Source: Sphingomonas adhaesiva (GTDB lineage: Bacteria > Pseudomonadota > Alphaproteobacteria > Sphingomonadales > Sphingomonadaceae). Taken from it: DNA of 64,000 nucleotides. The notes under the pieces are model-generated. The model ran no database searches and was not told where the DNA came from. It was given only the letters and a program-made list of their open reading frames with translations. The stretch covers positions 62,001-126,000 of the forward strand of contig NZ_NWVC01000007.1 of NCBI RefSeq assembly GCF_002374855.1, read 5' to 3'. The position numbers and the translations under genes were made by a program. Shown in pieces: positions 18,561 through 27,545 of this stretch (its first letter is position 1; the number at the start of each line of letters is the position of its first letter).

Positions 18561-19178
18561 ATGACCGAATGGCATTTCTACGAGCCGGCGGCGGGCCACG
18601 GCCTGGCGCACGATCCGCTCAACGCGATCGTCGCGCCGCGCCCGATCGGCTGGATCAGCACGCTGTCCGACACCGGCGTGCGCAATCTGGCGCCGTACAG
18701 CTTCTTCAACCTGTTCGCCTATCGCCCGCCGATCGTCGGCTTCTGTTCGGCCGGGGCGAAGGATACGCTCGCCAATGCGCGCGCCACGGGCGAATTCGTG
18801 TGGAACCTGGCGACCCGCGACCAGGCGGAGGCGATGAACGCCACCAGCGCGATGGTGCCGCCGGGAGAGGACGAATTCACGCTGGCGGGGCTGGCGGCGC
18901 TGCCCTCGCGCCGTGTCGCCGCGCCGCGCGTCGCGGGCAGCCCGGTGCAGTTCGAATGCGCGGTGACGCAGATCGTGCAGCTGACCGCGCGCGACGGCAG
19001 CGACATGCCGTACTGGATGGTGTTCGGCGAAGCGATCGCGATCCACATCGACCGCGCGCTGATTACGGACGGCGTCTACCAGACCGCGCGCGCCCGCCCG
19101 ATCCTGCGCGGCGGCGGCCCGGCCGATTATTTCGAGGCGCTGGACGCCGGGCTGTTCCGGATGCACCGCCCCGGCTGA
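18561..19178 (+). CDS. Flavin reductase family protein (FMN-binding split barrel)
   Basis: A 205-aa protein of the flavin-reductase-like/DIM6-NTAB family. The opening DPLNAIVAPRPIGWISTLS and NLAPYSFFNLFAYRPPIVGF are typical FMN-contact strands, and FVWNLATRDQAEAMNATS is the following helix. Such proteins reduce flavin or protect via flavin binding; the partner is unknown. It is divergent from the cytochrome b gene with only 26 bases between starts, so the promoters must overlap the coding ends. Confidence 0.85.
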   Translation: MTEWHFYEPAAGHGLAHDPLNAIVAPRPIGWISTLSDTGVRNLAPYSFFNLFAYRPPIVGFCSAGAKDTLANARATGEFVWNLATRDQAEAMNATSAMVPPGEDEFTLAGLAALPSRRVAAPRVAGSPVQFECAVTQIVQLTARDGSDMPYWMVFGEAIAIHIDRALITDGVYQTARARPILRGGGPADYFEALDAGLFRMHRPG

Positions 19179-19196
19179 CCGCCCCGCCGGCCGACG

Positions 19197-19955
19197 TCAG
19201 CCATAGGCGCGGGCGAAGAACACCGCGGTCGTCGCGCCCGTCACCGCCAGCGTCCACCACCGCACCAGCAGCGGGGGCAGCGCGCGCCCGACCAGCGCGC
19301 CGCCCCAGCCGCCCAGGATCGCGCCGGCGATCATCGGCAGCGCCGCGGGCCAGCGCACCATGCCGGTCGCCACGAACACCAGCGCGGCGGCGCTGTTGGC
19401 CACCGCCAGCATCATCGTGCGCGGCGCGAACATCGCGCGCACGCCGATCCCGGCGAGCAGCCCGTACAGCGCGGTCATCATCAAGCCCACGCCCCCGCCG
19501 AAATAGCCGCCATAGACGCCGAGCAGCGCCTGTACCGCCAGCAGCGTGCGCGGCCCGATCGTGACGCGCGCCGCCAGCCAGTCCGCCGCGCGCTTGCCCC
19601 CCAGCATCGCCGCCAGCGCCACCAGCAGCAGCCACGGGATGATGAGGTCGAACGCGCGCGTCGGGGTCAGCACCAGCAGGATGCTGCCCGCCAGCCCCGC
19701 GACGAAGGTGACCGCCGCCAGCACGCGCCAGTCGACCCCGCCCAGCGGCGCCAGTTCGTCGCGATAGCCATGCGCGCTCGCCGCCGCGCCGGGCAGCAGC
19801 GCGACGTTCGACGTCGCATTGGCGATATTGGCCGGCAGCCCGATCGCGATCAGCGCGGGCAGCGTCGCGAACGTGCCGCCGCCCGCCAGCGCGTTCATCG
19901 CCCCGCCCAGCGTGCCCGCGGCGAAGATCATCAGCATCGCGCCCGCGTCGATCAC
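19197..19955 (-). CDS. TSUP (TauE/SafE) family permease
   Basis: A 252-aa polytopic inner-membrane protein. It shows the duplicated TSUP motif: GTLGGAMNALAGGGTFATLP near the N-terminus and GVYGGYFGGGVGLMMTALYG in the second half. The family exports or imports sulfite, sulfonates or other anions; the substrate is not predictable. It is convergent with the flavin-reductase gene (18 bases between stops). The 265-base gap upstream holds no recognisable gene. Confidence 0.88.
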   Translation of the reverse strand: MIDAGAMLMIFAAGTLGGAMNALAGGGTFATLPALIAIGLPANIANATSNVALLPGAAASAHGYRDELAPLGGVDWRVLAAVTFVAGLAGSILLVLTPTRAFDLIIPWLLLVALAAMLGGKRAADWLAARVTIGPRTLLAVQALLGVYGGYFGGGVGLMMTALYGLLAGIGVRAMFAPRTMMLAVANSAAALVFVATGMVRWPAALPMIAGAILGGWGGALVGRALPPLLVRWWTLAVTGATTAVFFARAYG

Positions 19956-20220
19956 GCGCCGCGCCCCGCGTGCGCCATCATCCGTTCGCGTTCGTCAGAA
20001 GATGCCGACCGCGCCGTCGATCGACATCGCCGTCCGCCACGACCGGCGGGGGAACGGGCCAACGATAGCGGTCACGGCCGGTCCTTTCGTCGTTGCGACA
20101 GGTGAAGCCGGCGATCCGTGCGCGCTTGCGCCCGCTTCGTCAACGTCTTGCGCGGGCATCGTTGTCAGCCGCGCGGCCGGTTCGTAAGGCGAAGCTTTCG
20201 GCATTGGCCGCCAGGAAGGA

Positions 20221-21480
20221 ATGCCCGTGAGCGACCAGGCCGAGGACCGGGGTGATCTGTTGTCGGTCGCGCTCGCCCACATGACCAACGGCATCGTCGT
20301 GCTGGGGGAGGACGAGACGGTGCTGCTGGTCAACGACCGGATGCACCGGCTGTTCGCGCTGGCGCCGGGGACGATCGCGGCCGGGACGACGCTGGCGCAG
20401 CTGCTGGGCCATGTCGGCGCCAGCGTCGGCTGGGACGCGGCGCGCGTCGCGCGGGTGCTCGACAACCACCGCAGCTGGAAGCGGGAGGGCACCGACCGCC
20501 AGCTCGATCATCATTACGACGACGGCACGGTGCTGCGCATCGCCTATCGCCCCTATCGCGCGCGCGGCGCGGTGCTGACCTTCGACGACATCACCCAGCA
20601 GGAACAGCGCGCGACGCTGGCGCGGGCGCGCAAGGATGCCGCGCGGCAGTTCCGCGACGACGTGGGTGAGACGGTGGCGGGCGTCGCACGCGTCGCCGCC
20701 GCGATCCGCGCGCGCGGCGACGATGCCGCGGCGGCGACCGCCATCGTCGCCGCGCGGGTCGGCGACATCGCCGGCCTGTCGGCGGAGGCGTCGACCGGCA
20801 TGGCCGCGGCGGCGGACGCCGCAGCGCGGCTGAACGACACGATCGGCGCGACCGCCGATGCGATCGACGATGCCGCCGGCATCGCGGAGCAGGCGCGCGT
20901 GGCGGCCGGGCACAGCAGCACCGCGATCGCGAAGCTGGCCGATCACGCGCGCGCGATCGGCCCGGTGCTCGACCAGATCGGTGCGCTGGCGGCGCAAAGC
21001 CGGCTGCTGGCGCTCAACGCGACGATCGAGGCGGCGCGCGCCGGCGATGCCGGGCAGGGCTTTCGCGTCGTGGCGCAGGAGGCCAGGCTGCTGACCGACC
21101 AGATCGGCCGCGCAACGGGCGGGATCGCCGATCATGTCGACGGCATCCGTGACGGCGTGGACGACGTGGTCGGCGCCCATGCGGTGATCCGCGGGCGGCT
21201 GGACGACGTGCATGGCCGCGCCGCGTCGGTGCGCGCGACGATGCAGGCGGAACGGGTCGAGGTCGCCGCGGTGGCGCGCGCCGCGCGCGAGATCGCCGGG
21301 AACGGCGACCTGGCGGTGCGCCACGCCCATGCGCTGGAGGACGCGCACCGGCGGCTGGACGCGGCCTTCCGCGACGTCACCCGACAGGTCGATGCCGCCG
21401 AACGGCAGGTATCGCAGCTGGTCGACGGCGCCGACCGCTTCTGGTCGATGCACCTGGCCGCGCATCACGACGCGGGCTGA
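20221..21480 (+). CDS. Soluble PAS / methyl-accepting-chemotaxis-type signalling protein
   Basis: A 419-aa protein with no membrane segment. Residues about 12-125 form a PAS-like sensor (MTNGIVVLGEDETVLLVNDR, then LRIAYRPYRARGAVLTFDD). A short linker leads to a long Ala-rich helical domain whose hairpin tip (253-289: LDQIGALAAQSRLLALNATI, then EAARAGDAGQGFRVVAQEAR) is the conserved CheA/CheW-contact region of chemoreceptors. The C-terminus is a further coiled coil without a CheR-binding pentapeptide. It probably feeds a cytoplasmic array, but no che gene is in the window. The ligand is unknown. Confidence 0.88.
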   Translation: MPVSDQAEDRGDLLSVALAHMTNGIVVLGEDETVLLVNDRMHRLFALAPGTIAAGTTLAQLLGHVGASVGWDAARVARVLDNHRSWKREGTDRQLDHHYDDGTVLRIAYRPYRARGAVLTFDDITQQEQRATLARARKDAARQFRDDVGETVAGVARVAAAIRARGDDAAAATAIVAARVGDIAGLSAEASTGMAAAADAAARLNDTIGATADAIDDAAGIAEQARVAAGHSSTAIAKLADHARAIGPVLDQIGALAAQSRLLALNATIEAARAGDAGQGFRVVAQEARLLTDQIGRATGGIADHVDGIRDGVDDVVGAHAVIRGRLDDVHGRAASVRATMQAERVEVAAVARAAREIAGNGDLAVRHAHALEDAHRRLDAAFRDVTRQVDAAERQVSQLVDGADRFWSMHLAAHHDAG

Positions 21481-21498
21481 TCCGCGCCGCGGCCGGGA

Positions 21499-22707
21499 TC
21501 AGCCGAGCGCGGCCTGCTTTTCCGCCGCCAGCCGGTCCAGCTCGGCGCGGCTCTTCTTCTCCGCCGCGGTCTTCAGCTGGCCGCACGCCGCGTCGATGTC
21601 GCGCCCGCGCGGGGTGCGTACCGGGGCGGAAATGCCGCCCTCGAACACGATCTCGCTGAACCGCCGCACCCGTTCGGGGGTGGAGGTTTCGTACGGCGCG
21701 CCCGGCCACGGGTTGAACGGGATCAGGTTGACCTTGGCCGGCAGTTTGTACTGGCGCAGCAGGCGAACCAGCTCGTGCGCCTCGGCGTCCGAATCGTTCT
21801 TGTCCTTCAGCATCACATATTCGAACGTGATGCGCCGGGCATTGTTGGCACCGGGATAGTCGGCGCATGCCTGCAACAGTTCCTCGATGCCGTATTTGCG
21901 GTTCAGCGGCACGATCTCGTCGCGCACGTCCTTGGTCACGGCGTGGAGCGACACCGCCAGGTTGACGCCGATCTCCGCGCCCGCGCGCGCCATCATCGGC
22001 ACCACGCCCGACGTCGACAGCGTGATCCGCCGCTTCGACAGCGCCAGCCCGTCGCCGTCCATCACCAGCTTCAGCGCGTCGCGCACCGCATCGAAATTGT
22101 ACAGCGGCTCGCCCATCCCCATCATCACGATGTTGGTCAGCATCCGCCCCTCGGGCTGGCTGGGCCATTCGCCCAGCGAATCGCGCGCCAGCATCACCTG
22201 CCCGACGATCTCGCCCGCGGTCAGGTTGCGCACCAGCCGCATCGTGCCGGTATGGCAGAACCGGCAGTTGAGCGTGCAGCCGACCTGGCTCGACACGCAC
22301 AGCGTCCCCCGATCGGCATCGGGGATGAACACCATCTCGTAATCCTGCCCGTCGGGGGAACGCAGCAGCCACTTGCGCGTGCCGTCGGTCGACACCTGTG
22401 CCTCCACCACGTCGGGGCGGCCGATCACGAACCGCTCGGTCAGCCACGGGTGCTGCGCCTTGGCGATATCGGTCATCGCGGCGAAATCGGTCGCGCCGCG
22501 GTTGTAGATCCAGTGCCAGATCTGCTTGGCGCGCAGCTTGGCCTGCCGCGCGTCCATCCCCGCCGCGGCCAGCGTCTCGCGCAGCTGCTCCTTGGACAGG
22601 CCGATCAGGTCGGTGCGGCCATCCTCGCGCATCGTCGGCGCGCGCGGCACGGGCACGGGATCGATGTGCCCCGGAATGGGCATGGCGGCGGCCGGCTCTG
22701 TCAGCAT
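21499..22707 (-). CDS. rlmN: 23S rRNA (A2503-C2)/tRNA (A37-C2) methyltransferase
   Basis: A 402-aa radical-SAM enzyme that methylates C2 of adenosine 2503 in 23S rRNA and A37 in some tRNAs. The Fe-S cysteines are Cys144, Cys148 and Cys151 (CTLNCRFC). [12 protein letters not shown] is the SAM-binding GGEP-like box. The mechanistic cysteine near the C-terminus is in [12 protein letters not shown]. An extended N-terminus (first 35 residues) may mean the true start is the second ATG at 22683. The IalB-like gene starts 511 bases further upstream, with its stop 43 bases from this start. Confidence 0.95.
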   Translation of the reverse strand: MLTEPAAAMPIPGHIDPVPVPRAPTMREDGRTDLIGLSKEQLRETLAAAGMDARQAKLRAKQIWHWIYNRGATDFAAMTDIAKAQHPWLTERFVIGRPDVVEAQVSTDGTRKWLLRSPDGQDYEMVFIPDADRGTLCVSSQVGCTLNCRFCHTGTMRLVRNLTAGEIVGQVMLARDSLGEWPSQPEGRMLTNIVMMGMGEPLYNFDAVRDALKLVMDGDGLALSKRRITLSTSGVVPMMARAGAEIGVNLAVSLHAVTKDVRDEIVPLNRKYGIEELLQACADYPGANNARRITFEYVMLKDKNDSDAEAHELVRLLRQYKLPAKVNLIPFNPWPGAPYETSTPERVRRFSEIVFEGGISAPVRTPRGRDIDAACGQLKTAAEKKSRAELDRLAAEKQAALG

Positions 22708-22749
22708 CGCGGCGATATAGCCGGATCGCGCGCGTTTTTCCAGTATCCG

Positions 22750-23220
22750 CTACCGGCAGCCCAGCTGTGCCGCGTCGATCGCGGTGGCGGCGCCGGCCAG
22801 CGGATAGGAATCCGCGATCGTCCGCCCGTCCGCGTCCAGCGTCGCCAGCGTCATCGCGTGCGCGCTGCGCATCGCGTTCAGGATCGCGCGGTCGGTGGCG
22901 GCGTCCGCTGCGCGCGCGGTCGTTCGGTCGCCGACCAGCGCGAAGCGCCGCTCCCCCACGGTCAGCGTGATCGCCGCGCCCGCACCGCGCGCGCGCGACA
23001 GGCGATAGAAGACCGCCGGCGCGCGCGCCGGCCCCTGCCGCGCGGCGACGCTGGCGAAGGCGCCGCGCCGGTCGCTGTCGCCGCCCGCCAGCACCGGCTG
23101 CGCGATCGCGAAGCAGCGCGGCCCCGCCCCGTTCCCGGCATCCCGAATCGCCGCCCAGCGTTCCCACACGCCCAGCGCGACGCGCTCGCCCGCCAGCGCC
23201 AGCGCCAGCGCCCAGATCAC
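22750..23220 (-). CDS. IalB-like (invasion-associated locus B family) protein
   Basis: A 156-aa protein with a short hydrophobic N-terminus (MIWALALALAGERVALG) that may be a signal peptide. The sequence WERWAAIRD, RCFAIAQP and ITLTVGERRFALVGD, ending with AATAIDAAQLGCR, fits the IalB/host-attachment protein family common in alphaproteobacteria, where its real role in free-living species is unclear. Two cysteines (in RCFA and LGC) could form a disulfide. It lies between the phosphatase (7 bases) and rlmN (42 bases) on the same strand, a recurrent sphingomonad order. Confidence 0.7.
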   Translation of the reverse strand: MIWALALALAGERVALGVWERWAAIRDAGNGAGPRCFAIAQPVLAGGDSDRRGAFASVAARQGPARAPAVFYRLSRARGAGAAITLTVGERRFALVGDRTTARAADAATDRAILNAMRSAHAMTLATLDADGRTIADSYPLAGAATAIDAAQLGCR

Positions 23221-23227
23221 CGGCGCG

Positions 23228-23860
23228 TCACGCCGGCGCGTGCCCCGTGCCCAGGTGCACCACCTGTTCGCGCCCGCGCTCGATCATCGTCACGGTGCCC
23301 TGCGGATGGCCCGGCAGCACCGGCGCACCGCACGGATCGACCGGCGCGCCGGTCATCACACCCCTCAGCACGCGGCTGGAAATACCGTGCATGATGACCA
23401 GCCGGTCGCCTGGGTCCGCATCGGTATCGGCCAGCCAGCCGGAGACGCGCGCGGCGATCTGCTCGTATCGCTCCCCGTCCGGCGCGCATTTCAGCAGCCC
23501 GCCGGGCAGGATCACCGGCCCGACGTCCGCCACCACGTCCGCGTAATAGCGCCCGCCCCACGATCCCATGCCGATCTCGGTCAGGCGTTCGTCGGTGCGG
23601 ACGTCGTGCCAGTCCAGCCCCAGATGCTCGGCGACGATCGCCAGCGTCTGCAACGCGCGGCCGGTGGGGCTGGCCCACAGCGTCAGCGCGGGCCTTTCCC
23701 CCAGCGCGGCGCGCAACGCGCGGCCCATCTCCTCGGCCTGGGCGAAGCCGGCGCGGGTCAGCGGGGTGTGCGGCGCCTCGCCCTGCAACCGGCGCGCGGC
23801 GTTGAAGACGGTTTCGCCGTGGCGGGCGATGAAGTCACGTCCGTGGCGGGTAGCGGTCAT
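23228..23860 (-). CDS. Histidine phosphatase family protein (phosphoglycerate-mutase-like)
   Basis: A 210-aa cytosolic protein with the histidine phosphatase core. FIARHGETVFN carries the phospho-accepting His14. LWASPTGRALQTLAI and LVIMHGISSRVLRG carry the second Arg and His. The acid follows in DERLTEIGMGSWGG. The substrate is unknown (phosphosugar, nucleotide or protein). It heads the minus-strand run with the IalB-like gene and rlmN, and is divergent from the outer-membrane barrel gene. Confidence 0.88.
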   Translation of the reverse strand: MTATRHGRDFIARHGETVFNAARRLQGEAPHTPLTRAGFAQAEEMGRALRAALGERPALTLWASPTGRALQTLAIVAEHLGLDWHDVRTDERLTEIGMGSWGGRYYADVVADVGPVILPGGLLKCAPDGERYEQIAARVSGWLADTDADPGDRLVIMHGISSRVLRGVMTGAPVDPCGAPVLPGHPQGTVTMIERGREQVVHLGTGHAPA

Positions 23861-23992
23861 CCCGTCCCTGTCCCCTTGCTGTTGCCGAAAAGCAACGATT
23901 TTTCCTGTTTAGGCAGGGTTCATGCAACGTCGGCGCGATCCGCTAATTGAACGCCACGCCCCGCGTTCTGGGGTGGGTAACTGGAGTGAGAC

Positions 23993-24607
23993 ATGCGTAA
24001 GCTTGCAATGGCCACCGCCGCGGCCGCGTTCGGCGCGATGCTGGCGGCCCCCGCGATGGCGCAGGACGGCCCGTTCGCGGGTGGCCGTGTCGAGGCGCTG
24101 GCCGGCTATGACAACGTCCAGGACGGCGGCGACGGTTCGTCGGAAGGGACCAGCGGCTTCACCTACGGCGGGCTCGTCGGCTACGATATCCAGCGCGGCA
24201 ACACCGTGTTCGGCCTGGAAGGGGAAGTGACCGACGCCACCACCAGCACGCGCAGCTACAACGCGCTGGCCGCGGGCGACCGTTTCTCGGTCGAGGCGGG
24301 GCGCGACTTCTATCTGGGCGGGCGCATCGGCGCGGTGATCTCGCCGCAGGCGATGGTCTATGCCAAGGGCGGCTACACCAACGCGCGCGTGGAAAGCCGC
24401 TACACCACCGGCGCGACCGGCGCGACCGAGACGATCGACAAGGTGAACCTCGACGGGTTCCGCGTCGGTGCGGGCCTTGAGTACAAGCTGTCGCCGACGT
24501 CGTTCATCAAGGGCGAATACCGCTATTCGCACTATGGCAATGTCGACAACGTCGACATCGACCTCGACCGGCATCAGCTGATGGCGGGCATCGGCATCCG
24601 CTTCTGA
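23993..24607 (+). CDS. Outer-membrane beta-barrel protein (OmpW/Omp25-like porin family)
   Basis: A 204-aa exported protein. The signal peptide ends AMA-QDG (about 23). Alternating amphipathic strands follow: FAGGRVEALAGYDNV, FTYGGLVGYDIQ, FYLGGRIGAVISP and FIKGEYRYSHYGN. The chain ends in GIGIRF, the C-terminal aromatic needed for barrel insertion. The size suggests an eight-stranded barrel. Surface structure or minor pore is possible. A good ribosome binding site (GGAGTGAGAC) precedes the ATG. Confidence 0.85.
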   Translation: MRKLAMATAAAAFGAMLAAPAMAQDGPFAGGRVEALAGYDNVQDGGDGSSEGTSGFTYGGLVGYDIQRGNTVFGLEGEVTDATTSTRSYNALAAGDRFSVEAGRDFYLGGRIGAVISPQAMVYAKGGYTNARVESRYTTGATGATETIDKVNLDGFRVGAGLEYKLSPTSFIKGEYRYSHYGNVDNVDIDLDRHQLMAGIGIRF

Positions 24608-24617
24608 TGCGCATCGT

Positions 24618-24647
24618 GCGGCCGGTTTTCCACAGGAAATCGGCCGT
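24618..24647 (+). terminator. Stem-loop after the outer-membrane gene
   Basis: An imperfect 13-base stem, GCGGCCGGTTTTCC against GGAAATCGGCCGT with a three-base loop, starts 10 bases after the stop codon. There is no T-tract, so it may stabilise the mRNA end rather than terminate alone. Confidence 0.4.
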
Positions 24648-24671
24648 ACCACCGGCTTGGGACCGTTATGG

Positions 24672-24697
24672 AGGGTCGGGGCGCTTGCTCCGGCCCT
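24672..24697 (+). terminator. Second stem-loop between the outer-membrane gene and dnaN
   Basis: An 11-base stem with two wobble pairs (arms 24672-24682 and 24687-24697) and a GCTT loop is followed by TCATCTTT. It is a plausible weak intrinsic terminator isolating dnaN. Confidence 0.45.
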
Positions 24698-24773
24698 TCA
24701 TCTTTGGCTAGGAAAAGTCGGCCAATTGCCCCTGGTGCGATGTGTAGACCTGCGGGCCGGGGGATGAGTTGAG

Positions 24774-25877
24774 ATGAAGGCGACGATCGAACGCGCGACG
24801 CTGCTGAAGGGGCTGAGCCACGTCCAGTCGGTGGTGGAGCGGCGCAACACCATTCCGATCCTGTCGAACGTGCTGCTGGAAGCGACCGCCGAGGGGCAGT
24901 TGCGGCTGATGGCGACCGACCTCGATCTGCAGATCAACGAATCGGTCGCCGCCGCCGTGGATCAGCCGGGCGCCACCACCGTGTCGGCGCACACGTTGTT
25001 CGACATCGCGCGCAAGCTGCCGGAGGGCGCGCAGGTGTCGATCACCGCGGCCGAGGGGCGGATGACGATCGTGGCGGGGCGCGCGCGCTTCTCGCTCGGC
25101 ACGCTGCCGCGTGACGATTTCCCGGTGATCGCCGAGGGCGAATTGCCGCACCAGTTCGAACTGCCGGTCGAAACGCTCAGGCAGATCATCGACAAGACGC
25201 GCTTCGCCATCTCCACCGAGGAGACGCGCTATTACCTCAACGGCATCTTCCTTCACACCGCGGAGGGCGTGCTGAAGGCGGCGGCGACCGACGGCCACCG
25301 GCTGGCGCGCGTCACCGTCGACCAGCCGCAGGGCGCCGAGGGGATGCCCGACGTGATCGTGCCGCGCAAATGCATCGCCGAACTGCGCAAGCTGCTCGAC
25401 GAGGTCGACGGTTCGGTCGGCGTGTCGCTGTCGGGCACCAAGATCCGCTTCGACCTGGGGCAGGCGATCCTGACGTCGAAGCTGATCGACGGCACCTTCC
25501 CCGATTACAGCCGCGTCATCCCGACCGCCAACGACAAGATCCTGAAGCTCGATCCCAAGAGCTTCATGGAGGGCGTCGACCGCGTCTCCACCATCGCCAC
25601 CGAGAAGACCCGCGCGGTCAAGATGGCGCTGGACCGCGACAAGATCACGCTGTCGGTGACCAGCCCGGAAAACGGCACCGCGGCGGAGGAAGTGCCCGGC
25701 GAATATGTGTCGCTGCCGTTCGAGATCGGCTTCAACAGCCGCTACCTGCTCGACATCCTGGGGCAGATCGACACCGATATCGTCGAGGTCCACCTCGCCG
25801 ACGCCGCCGCCCCGACGCTGATCCGCGAGAACGACAAGAGCCCCGCGCTCTACGTCCTGATGCCGATGCGCGTCTGA
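24774..25877 (+). CDS. dnaN: DNA polymerase III beta subunit (sliding clamp)
   Basis: A 367-aa protein that forms the ring clamp holding replicative polymerase on DNA. Length and sequence fit the three-domain beta family throughout: MKATIERATLLKGLSHVQSV, the NTIPILSNVLLEA strand, FPVIAEGELPH, and the C-terminal hydrophobic-pocket end ALYVLMPMRV. It stands alone, away from dnaA and the origin genes, as in other sphingomonads. No dnaA boxes or recF are seen nearby. Confidence 0.97.
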   Translation: MKATIERATLLKGLSHVQSVVERRNTIPILSNVLLEATAEGQLRLMATDLDLQINESVAAAVDQPGATTVSAHTLFDIARKLPEGAQVSITAAEGRMTIVAGRARFSLGTLPRDDFPVIAEGELPHQFELPVETLRQIIDKTRFAISTEETRYYLNGIFLHTAEGVLKAAATDGHRLARVTVDQPQGAEGMPDVIVPRKCIAELRKLLDEVDGSVGVSLSGTKIRFDLGQAILTSKLIDGTFPDYSRVIPTANDKILKLDPKSFMEGVDRVSTIATEKTRAVKMALDRDKITLSVTSPENGTAAEEVPGEYVSLPFEIGFNSRYLLDILGQIDTDIVEVHLADAAAPTLIRENDKSPALYVLMPMRV

Positions 25878-25957
25878 CACCCGGCCGGGGGGGCGGACGA
25901 CGACCACTCCCACGCCGTGGCCGCTGATCGGGCCGGGACGTCTGCGAAGCTCGCCTC

Positions 25958-26053
25958 CGTCATGCCGGACTTGTTCCGGCATCCACCGTGCCGCGAAATC
26001 AGGCGCTTGCCTGTGTGCGGAAACGTGGATGCCGTAACAGGTCCGGCATGACG
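25958..26053. repeat. CGTCATGCCGGAC palindromic repeat, copy R1
   Basis: A 96-base element bounded by perfect 13-base inverted ends, CGTCATGCCGGAC at 25958-25970 and its complement at 26041-26053. An inner TTCCGGCATCCAC/GTGGATGCC pair forms a second arm. The interior is almost the same as copy R2. The remainder of the 333-base gap between dnaN and the YqcI-like gene shows no gene. Confidence 0.8.
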
Positions 26054-26210
26054 GCGTGAGTTTTGCCAAAGGTCCTGCCTTCGCTGGCGCGACGGGTAGA
26101 AGAGGCGGGGGCCACCACCGGACCCCCGGCGGCGCACGACACCCCCGGTTGATCGGCATCAGCCTGATTTCCCGGAACGAACCACCCGCGCGGTCCGTAT
26201 CCCCGGCCCT

Positions 26211-26921
26211 ATGACCATTCCCGCCACGCCGCTGTTTCCCTGGGTCCATGATGCGCAATCCGCGCTGGAATCGCTCCTCCAGCAACACGTCGCGGCGCGC
26301 GACTTCCCGTGTGTCGGGGCCAAGGCGGCGCTGGCGCGCGGGACGTTGATGGTGCTGGCGTGCACGCGCATCGACAGCGCGTGGGACGACCTGCGCATCC
26401 ATGACGCGCTGATGCGCTTCGCCGCCGATTATCGCGCGCAGCCCGGGCTGTTCCGCAGCTTCGCGGTGGTGTTCGACGGGCCGGACGCGCTGGATGAGAA
26501 CGCGTTCGAGGCGGCGCTGTGGCAGCGCCTGCAGTCGCTGTCGGACAAGGACGTGTGGCGCGGCCAGTCCTATGACGCGCGCGTCAGCGCCGATCCGGAC
26601 GATCCGCATTTCTCGCTCAGCTTCGGCGGGGAGGCGTTCTTCGTCGTCGGGCTGCACCCCGCCGCGTCGCGCCCGGCGCGGCGCTTCGCGCGGCCGACCC
26701 TGGTGTTCAACCTCCACGACCAGTTCGAGACGCTGCGCGCCGACGGCCGCTACGAAACGATGCGCGAGGCGATCATGGTCCGTGACGAGGCGATCGCCGG
26801 TTCGCGCAACCCGATGCTCGCCCGCCATGGCGAGATGAGCGAGGCGCGCCAATACAGCGGCCGCGCGGTCGATCCGCAATGGCGCTGCCCGTTCCAATAT
26901 GGCGGCGGGGAAGCGGCATGA
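26211..26921 (+). CDS. YqcI/YcgG family protein (GntA-like heme N-oxygenase family)
   Basis: A 236-aa cytosolic protein of the YqcI/YcgG family. Its signatures are ARDFPCVGAKAAL (FPCVGAK at 32-38) near the N-terminus and QWRCPF (Cys226) near the C-terminus. Characterised relatives include heme-dependent N-hydroxylases acting on guanidino or arginine-type nitrogen, such as GntA of guanitoxin biosynthesis. Which residue would ligate heme here is not settled by the sequence; the conserved cysteines are candidates. The stop overlaps the next start (ATGA), tying it to the DUF1989 protein. Family assignment is firm, the reaction is inferred. Confidence 0.82.
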   Translation: MTIPATPLFPWVHDAQSALESLLQQHVAARDFPCVGAKAALARGTLMVLACTRIDSAWDDLRIHDALMRFAADYRAQPGLFRSFAVVFDGPDALDENAFEAALWQRLQSLSDKDVWRGQSYDARVSADPDDPHFSLSFGGEAFFVVGLHPAASRPARRFARPTLVFNLHDQFETLRADGRYETMREAIMVRDEAIAGSRNPMLARHGEMSEARQYSGRAVDPQWRCPFQYGGGEAA

Positions 26922-27520
26922 GCGCCGCGGGCACGCAGGTCATCCCGCCGCGCAGGGGGGCCGGCTTCCGGCTGGCCGCCGGGCAATTGCTGACCGTCAT
27001 CGACCCGGAGGGGCGGCAGGTCGCCGACCTGCTCGCCTATAACGCGGCGGACGTGCGCGAGGTGATCTCGTCCGGCCGCACGCTAGATTATGCCGAAACG
27101 ATCCGGCTGACGACCGGGCACCTGCTGTATTCCAACCGCTCAAGGCCGATGCTGGAGATTGTCGAGGACAGCGTCGGCCGGCACGACTTCCTGCTGACGC
27201 CTTGCTCTTACGACACCTTCCACCATTTCTACCCCGACCTGCCGCCGCATCGCGGCTGTTTCGGCAATCTGGCGGAGGCGCTGGCGCCGTTCGGGGTGGA
27301 GGAGGATGCGATCCCGGTCGCGTTCAACTGTTTCATGAATGTGCCGGTCGATGGCACGACCGGGCGGCTGGAGGTGCTGCCCCCCACCAGCGTCGCGGGG
27401 GACCGGATCGTGCTGCGCGCGCGGATGGACCTGGTGATCGGGCTGACCGCCTGTTCCGCACCGGCATCGAACGGCGGCAGTTTCAAGCCGATCCACTATC
27501 GGATCGACGACCCGTCGTGA
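26918..27520 (+). CDS. DUF1989 / urea-carboxylase-associated family protein
   Basis: A 200-aa protein of DUF1989, the family of the carboxyguanidine deiminase subunits CgdA/CgdB encoded beside guanidine or urea carboxylases. Recognisable features are the opening IPPRRGAGFRLAAGQLLTVI with DPEGRQVADL, then SYDTFHHFYPDLPPHRGC and PVAFNCFMNVPVDG. A conserved cysteine and histidine set (Cys96, His102/103, His111, Cys114, Cys138) may bind metal. No carboxylase is near. The ATG at 26918 overlaps the YqcI-like stop; a longer frame from 26879 lies inside that gene and was rejected. Confidence 0.85.
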   Translation: MSAAGTQVIPPRRGAGFRLAAGQLLTVIDPEGRQVADLLAYNAADVREVISSGRTLDYAETIRLTTGHLLYSNRSRPMLEIVEDSVGRHDFLLTPCSYDTFHHFYPDLPPHRGCFGNLAEALAPFGVEEDAIPVAFNCFMNVPVDGTTGRLEVLPPTSVAGDRIVLRARMDLVIGLTACSAPASNGGSFKPIHYRIDDPS

Positions 27521-27545
27521 CCCGGCCCGTCATGACCGGGCGCCG

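Noticed and set aside
24608..25877. dnaN as a marker of the replication origin
   Set aside because: No dnaA, recF, gyrB or DnaA-box cluster is present nearby. Isolated dnaN is common in this group.
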